Assembly (NCBI GenBank): GCA_011800805.1
Contig: MPNW01000554.1
Location: 31,460 to 41,711, forward strand
Length of the DNA: 10,252 bases
Direction of reading: 5' to 3'
DNA from: Hirudo medicinalis
Taxonomy: Eukaryota; Annelida; Clitellata; Hirudinida; Hirudinidae
Shown: one piece after another, positions 8,337 through 10,252 of the stretch
How positions within the stretch are numbered: position 1 is the stretch's first letter
Layout of the letters: every line of letters begins with the position of its first letter
Made by a program: the position numbers and the translations under genes
Notes under the pieces: model-generated
The model's input: only the letters and a program-made list of their open reading frames with translations
What the model was told of the DNA's origin: nothing
The model's database searches: none

Positions 8337-10024
8337 GTTAGTTGTTTATTTCGATTTTATGCAACGCACATTATCTAGAGTAATGCAATCAATTAGATTA
8401 ACTACATTTATTCATTTAAAATTATTGTTTTTAATCATCAATTAAAAATATTGATTGGTTAGAATATTGTATTGTTTAGAATAATATATTATTAATTAAT
8501 GTTATTATCAATTAGGATATTCATTATTTATATTATATTATTTAGAGTTTAAAATTATTTAGAGTGATCTCATTTCGATGTCTTCCTCCAGCCAAAGAAC
8601 TGTCGAAGGAGCTCGAGAAGAAGTGGATTCGCATTCAAAAAATGTCTGCCGACCGGGCGATAGAGCTGGACGCGGCCATAGAGGTGGGTTGAGGGATAGA
8701 ATAGGGATTACTGATTATTACTAAGTTGAAGGTCACAATTACTAATTATTATATGATTACTAACTATTGCATGATTACTAATTTATTACATGATTACTAT
8801 TTATTACATGATTACTAATTAATTGCATGATTACTATTTATTATATGATTACTAACTATTGCATGATTACTAATTTATTACATGATTACTATTTATTACA
8901 TGATTACTAATTAATTGCATGATTATTAAATATTACATAATTAATTCTGAATAATGACTGTATCGATTGACCTTGATCCTGGTATTTACACTTCTGGTTG
9001 TAAAGCATTTTTACGATCACTCATTCTGGAGCATTGGGTAATGTTTGTTATCTTAAGTTATTGCAATTATTAAACATTAAAGTTATGGTGAGATTTGAAT
9101 GTTTTACAAATTGCATAATTTATTATTTTATTATTTAAAATTTGTTATTTTAGGAGCACTCCAAATAAACTCTTAAAAAAAAAATATTTATAATTTAATT
9201 ATAATTTTGTACATTTCTCCTAGAAAATGACAATCCTCCAAGTCTCTCTGGATGATTTGAACCAGCACTTGTCTCTGATGGAGGCAGAGTCCGCCTCTTG
9301 GCTGTCAGTTCCCGAACTGGTAAAGACAGGGGACGTCCAGAGGGAGATCACGGCCGTGCAGGTGGTTGCTGCTTTCCTTTGTCTGACTTTATCGTCGTTT
9401 TCGTGCAACTGTGAATTAATTTTTAACTGTTAAATGATAACAATGTGATTCCTTATCATTACCACTGCACTTAGGCATTCCAGCATAAGATTGCCCCGAT
9501 ACAGGGCGAGGTCGACCAGTGCAACGATGCGGCCAATCAGCTCGGAGACGTTGTCGCGTCTCATCGCATCGTCACCATGCTCGAGGATGTGACCAGAAGG
9601 TTGTTTTCTGCTTTGTATTTTGCTAATTTATTGAACGTCTCGTGCACCTGGTATCAGGTGGAGGTTTAAGGCTTTACAATCGCCCGACCTTTCCGATGTC
9701 GGGTGGCACCCCTGCCTGAGGGTGCTCCATGGTGGGGCCAGGTTGCGAACATGATGCGTGACGACCTTTGTTTTTTGCCAGTGCACGCACAACAACTCTA
9801 TGAAATAGCTTGTCGATTGACACCTAACGATATTTTGCGGGCAGTCGTTTTTGTTGCTTGTTGCATGTTGCGATGTTGTGCCATGTAGTTTCAGTCTTTT
9901 GTAAATCATCGGCTGTCGTCAACTTCCAGGTGGAGAAATCTTCAGCTGGCAACGGAGGAGAGGCTTTCCAGTCTCCAGAATGTGTCGAAGAGGCACGGGT
10001 CCTTCTCACAGCACATCCTTACAG
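214..10024 (+). CDS. DMD: Dystrophin orthologue, rod-domain part (23 exons, both ends outside window)
   Basis: Joined model of 23 exons, about 1,305 codons, encoding spectrin-type triple-helical repeats equivalent to human dystrophin R9 (part) to R14, a hinge 3-like linker, then R20 to R24. In dystrophins the rod lies at the cytoplasmic face of the plasma membrane and connects cortical F-actin to the dystroglycan complex. Seen directly: colinear blocks that I recognise from human dystrophin (exons 3-6, 10, 12, 15, 18, 22-23), conserved Trp in helix C of several repeats (SRW, ENW, KKW, RRW), GT-AG borders and matching phases at every junction. Introns 1-10 are phase 0; later ones are mixed. 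Phase counts are 16 phase 0, 3 phase 1 and 4 phase 2, counting the provisional last donor. Dystrophin rather than spectrin, spectraplakin or nesprin is supported by the order of the blocks. Whether the source genome also has a separate utrophin-like gene cannot be told; in invertebrates one gene usually stands for both. Confidence 0.93.
408..730 (+). other. Intron 1 (323 bases)
   Basis: GT-AG intron with a T-rich first part (ATT units at 460-476 and T runs at 474-495) and an AT-rich second half. I see no repeat unit, RNA gene or coding potential in it. Confidence 0.85.
731..892 (+). CDS. DMD: Exon 2: R9 end and R10 helix A
   Basis: Acceptor CCTCACAG|GCAAAA, donor AAT|GTCAGA, 54 codons, phase 0-0. 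Encodes the end of R9 helix C (KERMRNLEEGINAAQS) and helix A of R10 (DMTQWMAEVSATLQ) with a DVPDEHN loop. The frame stays open to 943 (CTC|GTTATG), but stopping at 892 joins PDEHN directly to SLVQEF of exon 3, which keeps the normal loop length of a dystrophin repeat. Confidence 0.85.
1060..1188 (+). CDS. DMD: Exon 3: R10 helices B-C
   Basis: A strong acceptor (TTGTCTTTGTCGCAG) precedes AGTCTC; the donor is AAG|GTTGTC. 43 codons, phase 0-0. SLVQEFAEQEEFLAGLD forms helix B, and GKHEAADRLVQQI matches the human R10 segment GKEAAQRVLSQI. The C helix has no Trp at the usual place, as I recall for human R10. Confidence 0.92.
1305..1397. repeat. (AAT/AAC)n microsatellite in intron 3
   Basis: Mixed AAT and AAC triplets, so the purine-rich strand is the sense strand here, opposite to most other introns. 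Intron 3 spans 1189-1425. Confidence 0.93.
1426..1599 (+). CDS. DMD: Exon 4: R10 end and R11 helix A
   Basis: Acceptor ATTCCACAG|AAACAA, donor CAG|GTGACT, 58 codons, phase 0-0. Contains RFQKPPDF, nearly identical to the human R10-R11 junction RLFQKPANF, then helix A of R11 (MILVRRILEEVN) and DEIQSQLEQYQ, which corresponds to the human VVQSQLNHC segment. This is one of the clearest dystrophin signatures in the window. Confidence 0.95.
1615..1755. repeat. (ATT/GTT)n microsatellite in intron 4
   Basis: Mixed TTA and TTG triplets fill the first half of the 360-base intron 4 (1600-1959). The remainder (1756-1959) is AT-rich with nothing recognisable. Confidence 0.93.
1960..2115 (+). CDS. DMD: Exon 5: R11 helices B-C
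   Basis: Acceptor TTATTTCACCAG|AAATTC, donor CAG|GTTAAA, 52 codons, phase 0-0. The core VRTGRQVVDKKQVEFP matches the human R11 stretch VIKTGRQIVQKKQTENP, and KMQYNKLGSQ matches KLHYNELGAK. Tyr replaces the usual helix C Trp in both. This is the best conserved block of the central rod here. Confidence 0.96.
2161..2310. repeat. 62-66 bp tandem repeat in intron 5, about 2.3 copies
   Basis: Units begin GAAACGATTTTAATT at 2161, GAAATGATATTAATT at 2227 and GAAATGATTTTAATT at 2289. Each consists of a TTAA-rich part of variable length followed by TTGTCAGTTAAAAATAA and GTTACCTGTTCTAAA. Length variation comes from the number of TTAA units. Confidence 0.93.
2394..2561 (+). CDS. DMD: Exon 6: R11-R12 junction and R12 helix A
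   Basis: Acceptor CCTCTTCCAAG|GTCACG, donor GAC|GTTAGT, 56 codons, phase 0-0. LEKCLRLSRKITKEL matches human LEKCLKLSRKMRKEM at the R11/R12 border. The rest is R12 helix A and a charged A-B loop. The frame closes at TAG 2583-2585, 21 bases past the donor. Confidence 0.93.
2664..2820 (-). mobile_element. Possible tRNA-derived SINE relic, antisense, in intron 6
   Basis: On the - strand a GTTCGAAACCC motif (RNA polymerase III B-box-like, about 2770-2780) is followed by AAGCGCCCTTGGGAAGGAGC and GCGCTATATCAATGG (about 2725-2756). This resembles the GCGCTATATAAATG-type 3' tails of many aquatic-animal SINEs. A second GGCGCTATGTAAATG copy lies at 2678-2692, joined to a perfect 9-bp inverted repeat (2664-2672 / 2678-2686). 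A weak A-box candidate (TTGCCAGTCGAG) lies upstream on the - strand with a shorter spacing than usual. The segment is GC-richer than other introns. Confidence 0.5.
2843..3034 (+). CDS. DMD: Exon 7: R12 helices B-C
   Basis: A strong polypyrimidine acceptor (TTTCTCTCTCCAG) comes before TCACTC; the donor AGG|GTGAGA is one of only two GTRAG donors in the window. 64 codons, phase 0-0. Helix B is around LKDAVAQWARIS. Helix C (VEEKLSAAIRLLVDRRNQL) aligns with human VEDKLSLLNSNW but lacks the Trp. A likely SINE relic lies immediately upstream. Confidence 0.9.
3035..3472 (+). other. Intron 7 (438 bases)
   Basis: AT-rich intron. Its first 100 bases are a degenerate (TA)n stretch (about 3045-3130), followed by T-rich sequence without repeat structure. 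No gene or element recognised. Confidence 0.85.
3473..3610 (+). CDS. DMD: Exon 8: R12-R13 linker and R13 helix A
   Basis: Acceptor GCCTTTTGGCAG|GGAGGA, donor AAG|GTCTCG, 46 codons, phase 0-0. It begins with a Ser/Thr/Asn-rich stretch of about 20 residues that is not spectrin-like (SMPSTNTTRSSD). R13 helix A (LLTSVDRFLDKIK) and an acidic loop (ADVADVEELK) follow. The donor is poor, so the exact end is less sure than the exon itself. Confidence 0.82.
3811..3908 (+). promoter_or_regulatory. Extended pyrimidine tract at the 3' end of intron 8
   Basis: About 98 bases of TTTTTATTTC/TATTTCCAT units on the sense strand lead straight into the CCTCCTCAG acceptor of exon 9. It is both a simple repeat and an unusually long polypyrimidine-like tract that would bind splicing factors such as U2AF or PTB. 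The rest of intron 8 (3611-3810) shows nothing. Confidence 0.6.
3911..4051 (+). CDS. DMD: Exon 9: R13 helices B-C
   Basis: The acceptor lies at the end of a very long pyrimidine tract (TTCCTCCTCAG); the donor CAG|GTAAGA is the best in the window. 47 codons, phase 0-0. Helix B (FENEINLELKRLAKVKDDR) and the start of helix C (VAEQISNVVNNLQ) correspond to the human R13 segment ending in VEPQISELNHRF. The frame remains open into the intron only because ATT/GTT repeats lack stop codons. Confidence 0.9.
4064..4200. repeat. (ATT)n-(GTT)n-(ATT)n microsatellite in intron 9
   Basis: Compound triplet repeat: ATT units, then a GTT/GTC/GAT block (about 4100-4147), then ATT units again. It begins 12 bases after the donor of exon 9. 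The rest of intron 9 (to 4359) is AT-rich without features. Confidence 0.94.
4360..4566 (+). CDS. DMD: Exon 10: R13 end, polyQ linker, R14 helix A
   Basis: Acceptor ATTTCATAG|TCTCGA, donor CAG|GTAACT, 69 codons, phase 0-0. SRWVVCKSEL carries the helix C Trp of R13. It is followed by six Gln (CAG/CAA), a short Gly/Asn/Ser linker, then LVDSFNSDIDNINCWLDEAE, R14 helix A. FNSDI is identical to human R14 and fixes the register. Confidence 0.93.
4722..5341 (+). CDS. DMD: Exon 11: R14 helices B-C and long hinge 3-like linker
   Basis: Largest exon, 620 bases; acceptor ACATCATCAG|ACCTTG. Codons 1-51 finish R14 (TLKDQARQRKAELEVIARK, then a C helix RINRRLQKIQ without Trp). From PPSCLPPP at about codon 52 to the donor runs a non-helical linker of about 155 residues, rich in Pro, Ser, Arg and Glu, with five consecutive His (CAT)5 near 5255-5269. 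It sits where human hinge 3 precedes R20 but is about three times longer. I place the donor at AAAG|GTGGGC (5342), leaving phase 2. Without splicing there the frame stops at TAA 5412-5414. Confidence 0.85.
5342..5406 (+). other. Intron 11, only 65 bases
   Basis: GTGGGC...TTTCAG with length 2 modulo 3. Reading through leaves a 23-codon open stretch and then TAA 5412-5414, whereas removal joins the hinge to FITGLNN of R20. The 25-base alternative ending at TTCGCAG (5366) is too short to be an intron. Confidence 0.65.
5407..5518 (+). CDS. DMD: Exon 12: R20 helix A and start of helix B
   Basis: Acceptor CCGTTTCAG|ATTCAT completes an Arg codon split with exon 11; donor AAG|GTGGGT, phase 0. FITGLNNFMSVIMEKAK is helix A. 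HSILIGSMNEIDEAVQKEK aligns with human R20 QRVMVGDLEDINEMIIKQK, which places it directly after hinge 3. Intron 11 upstream is only 65 bases. An alternative explanation of the frame change is a one- or two-base assembly error. Confidence 0.82.
5665..5773 (+). CDS. DMD: Exon 13: R20 helix B to early helix C
   Basis: Acceptor CCCTTCAAG|ACAAAA in phase 0; donor TTGA|GTTGGT in phase 1. TKLQELQAMMPSIKTLVGK continues R20 helix B and matches human ATMQDLEQRRPQLEELI. The end was chosen because it joins the split Thr codon to KRLCENW of exon 14. A second in-phase donor at 5786 (GTTACA) would add four residues. Confidence 0.85.
5953..6125 (+). CDS. DMD: Exon 14: R20 helix C and R21 helix A
   Basis: Acceptor AATTCTAAG|CTAAAA, phase 1; donor CAG|GTTTGT, phase 0. 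KRLCENWDKAMQDIKDRQ is a canonical spectrin helix C with Trp. Helix A of R21 (FDEEIEELERKMSLF) follows, then SSS and six Asn (AAC) in the A-B loop. The AAC run sits at the exon end, facing a GTT-rich intron. Confidence 0.9.
6177..6422. repeat. Compound GTT/GAT/ATT microsatellite in intron 14
   Basis: About 245 bases of TTG, TGA and TTA triplets fill half of the 477-base intron 14 (6126-6602). A higher-order 24-base unit (GTTGACGTTATTATTATTGA...) is seen at 6321 and 6345. The flanks (6423-6602) show no other element. Confidence 0.93.
6603..6739 (+). CDS. DMD: Exon 15: R21 helices B-C
   Basis: Acceptor TTGTCGTTCCAG|TTGAAC in phase 0; donor CCGG|GTTTGT in phase 2. Upstream AGs at 6568, 6573, 6586 and 6588 do not fit the phase. 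LNDLRNHVESVDDLCLRLV and KYPADDPKKIQ align with human R21 (DYSADDTRKVH), and MRSRWHQL has the helix C Trp like human INASWRSI. Confidence 0.93.
6969..7134 (+). CDS. DMD: Exon 16: R21-R22 junction and R22 helix A
   Basis: Acceptor TTGCATGCAG|GCACGA completes a Gly codon; donor GAG|GTTGGA, phase 0. After a short acidic linker (HETTPEDDAEW), KDLQLWLTRVELILGNL is R22 helix A, matching human LEKFLAWLTEAE. The frame runs open to TAG 7168 in the intron, so the donor is set by continuity with exon 17. Confidence 0.9.
7135..7472 (+). other. Intron 16 (338 bases)
   Basis: Begins with donor GTTGGA, has T runs at 7197-7223, then the short tandem array at 7243-7346, and ends AT-rich before the exon 17 acceptor. 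Confidence 0.85.
7243..7346. repeat. 27-30 bp tandem repeat in intron 16, about 3.7 copies
   Basis: Copies of TAAAAATCGTAATTTATG plus TTATTTTT start at 7243, 7271, 7301 and (diverged, TGAAAATCGTAATTTG) 7328. Spacing differs by the length of the T run. Confidence 0.88.
7473..7645 (+). CDS. DMD: Exon 17: R22 helices B-C
   Basis: Acceptor AACTCCACAG|GATTTG, phase 0; donor TCAT|GTTCGT, phase 2. DLKREVVDKKAFIKSLSSTA is helix B. INDASSRWKRVKNEL is helix C with Trp, equivalent to human LDNMNFKWSELRKK. The donor at 7646 gives an Ile codon joined to LKLSEH of exon 18. GTCTGC at 7650 was rejected because of phase. Confidence 0.9.
7781..8015 (+). CDS. DMD: Exon 18: R22 end, polyQ tract, R23 helix A
   Basis: Acceptor GCATCCTCAG|CTTGAA (phase 2 in); donor CAG|GTATTG, phase 0. 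LKLSEH ends R22, then Q4-H-Q11 (mixed CAA/CAG) forms the R22-R23 junction. Next come a Ser-rich stretch and R23 helix A (NNQKLFEQLLATRSIEDAL). NQPPISDELHNVRAQKAAFQ aligns with the human R23 loop and helix B starting RQAPIGGDFPAVQKQ. Confidence 0.9.
8058..8118. repeat. (AAT)n with CAA/GAC units in intron 18
   Basis: Purine-rich sense strand: ATGATGACGACAACAAC followed by AAT/ATG triplets. It is the second intron, after intron 3, with this orientation. Confidence 0.92.
8209..8290 (+). CDS. DMD: Exon 19: R23 helix B
   Basis: Small exon of 82 bases. Acceptor GTCCTCTCAG|AGCTTG, phase 0; donor AAAG|GTCAGG, phase 1. DRINDQRPYVLSTLEREK matches human ELKTKEPVIMSTLETVR in R23. Recognised by homology and by splice phase on both sides. 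Confidence 0.9.
8291..8591 (+). other. Intron 19 (301 bases) with (TTTA)n
   Basis: A (TTTA)n tetranucleotide run at 8305-8336 lies 15 bases past the donor. The remainder is AT-rich with repeated ATTATTTA-like words but no clear unit. Confidence 0.88.
8592..8683 (+). CDS. DMD: Exon 20: R23 helix C
   Basis: Small exon of 92 bases. Acceptor TCTTCCTCCAG|CCAAAG completes an Ala codon; donor GAG|GTGGGT, phase 0. KELSKELEKKWIRIQKMSAD is a typical helix C with Trp, equivalent to human KQAEEVNTEWEKLNLHSADW. Confidence 0.9.
8740..8940. repeat. Minisatellite in intron 20: 18-base units in a 92-bp higher-order duplication
   Basis: The core word (A)CATGATTACTATTTATTA recurs about ten times with variants ending TTGC, TTAC or TTAT. 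Two almost identical 92-base blocks, 8751-8842 and 8843-8934, each contain the same order of variants. The remaining part of the 540-base intron 20 (8684-9223) is AT-rich with nothing recognised. Confidence 0.92.
9224..9361 (+). CDS. DMD: Exon 21: R24 helix A
   Basis: Acceptor ATTTCTCCTAG|AAAATG; donor CAG|GTGGTT; 46 codons, phase 0-0. LDDLNQHLSLMEAESASWLSV corresponds to R24 helix A of human dystrophin (the segment ending KGSWQPVGDL), followed by LVKTGDVQREITAVQ. The ATG at 9227 is an internal Met, not a start. Confidence 0.9.
9475..9599 (+). CDS. DMD: Exon 22: R24 helix B
   Basis: Acceptor CTGCACTTAG|GCATTC, phase 0; donor GAAG|GTTGTT, phase 2. KIAPIQGEVDQCNDAANQL matches human EIAPLKENVSHVNDLARQL, and TMLEDVTRR matches STLEDLNTR. 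This is the strongest marker that the exons are the last rod repeat before hinge 4. Confidence 0.95.
9600..9929 (+). other. Intron 22 (330 bases) with GC-rich hairpin segment
   Basis: The centre (about 9630-9770) is much GC-richer than other introns. It holds the palindrome CACCTGGTATCAGGTG (9645-9660), a stem CCCGAC/GTCGGG (9683-9688 / 9698-9703) and a stem GCACCC/GGGTGC (9706-9711 / 9720-9725). The - strand shows GTTCGCAACC, a weak B-box-like motif. It may be an old transposable-element fragment; the family is not recognised. Confidence 0.5.
9930..10024 (+). CDS. DMD: Exon 23: R24 helix C, start of hinge 4
   Basis: Acceptor TCAACTTCCAG|GTGGAG completes the Arg codon of RRW. WRNLQLATEERLSSLQ and HGSFSQHIL match human WKLLQVAVEDRVRQLH and FGPASQHFL. 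The donor ACAG|GTGCTA at 10025 (phase 1 out) is provisional because the next exon, expected to carry the WW domain, is outside the window. Confidence 0.92.
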
Positions 10025-10084
10025 GTGCTAATGATGATGGTGGTAATGATGATGATGGTCTTCTTATGGAAACTTTACATGCCT

Positions 10085-10252
10085 GCTCGAAGTTTCTATC
10101 CTATTATTGTTATTATTGTTGTTGTGTTGAAAGTTATTATTATTATTATTATTATTGTTATTATTATTATATTACTACTACTACTACTACCATTATTATT
10201 ATTATTGTTATTATTATTTTTTTTTTTTTTTTTACTATTATTATTACTTACA
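10085..10252. repeat. (ATT)n microsatellite and T17 run in intron 23
   Basis: ATT triplets with GTT and ACT (ACTACT at about 10172-10190) units and an uninterrupted run of 17 T at 10217-10233; continues off the window. Confidence 0.93.

Noticed and set aside
8740..8940. CRISPR-like array of regularly spaced words
   Set aside because: Units are contiguous, AT-rich, variable and located in an intron of an animal gene; it is a minisatellite.
9703..9888. Open frame of 61 codons in intron 22
   Set aside because: Has no spectrin pattern, overlaps the hairpin segment and the flanking exons join in phase without it.

Overview
The window is an internal piece of one animal gene on the + strand: the orthologue of dystrophin/utrophin (human DMD). 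It is cut into 23 recognisable coding exons (about 3.9 kb, about 1,305 codons) separated by 22 complete, mostly short, AT-rich introns. The assignment rests on a colinear match to the dystrophin rod recalled from memory. Examples are an EAADRL...FQKP block, a VRTGRQVVDKKQ block, LEKCLRLSRK, FNSDI, a Y-x-ADD-x-xK block, KIAPIQGEV, and the final LEDVTRRW...FSQHIL block that in dystrophin lies just before hinge 4 and the WW domain. The actin-binding domain, the first rod repeats, and the WW/EF-hand/ZZ/coiled-coil C-terminus lie outside the window. No other gene, RNA gene or prokaryotic feature was found.

Layout: 1-213 is the end of an upstream intron, mostly an (ATT)n microsatellite. Exons 1-11 (214-5341) encode spectrin-type repeats equivalent to human R9 (C-terminal part) through R14. 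The second half of the large exon 11 (about 155 codons) is a Pro-, charge- and His-rich non-helical linker that takes the place of hinge 3. Exons 12-23 (5407-10024) encode repeats equivalent to human R20-R24. The piece equivalent to human R15-R19 is therefore absent between R14 and the hinge. Intron 23 starts at 10025 and runs off the end in another ATT microsatellite.

The organism is an invertebrate with compact introns (65-540 bp), exons much more GC-rich than introns, and introns full of (ATT)n, (GTT)n, TTTA and minisatellite repeats. A lophotrochozoan such as a leech or other annelid would fit, but that is a guess from texture, not from a diagnostic sequence. Introns carry at least three tandem-repeat arrays, a likely tRNA-derived SINE relic in inverse orientation next to exon 7, and a GC-rich hairpin segment in intron 22.

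Together the exons make the rod that, in dystrophins, separates the N-terminal actin-binding domain from the dystroglycan-binding C-terminus and links cortical cytoskeleton to the membrane. The unusual points are the shortened rod, the long hinge, the run of nine consecutive phase-0 exons, a 65-bp intron at the hinge/R20 border, and polyQ, polyN and polyH tracts placed in loops and linkers.
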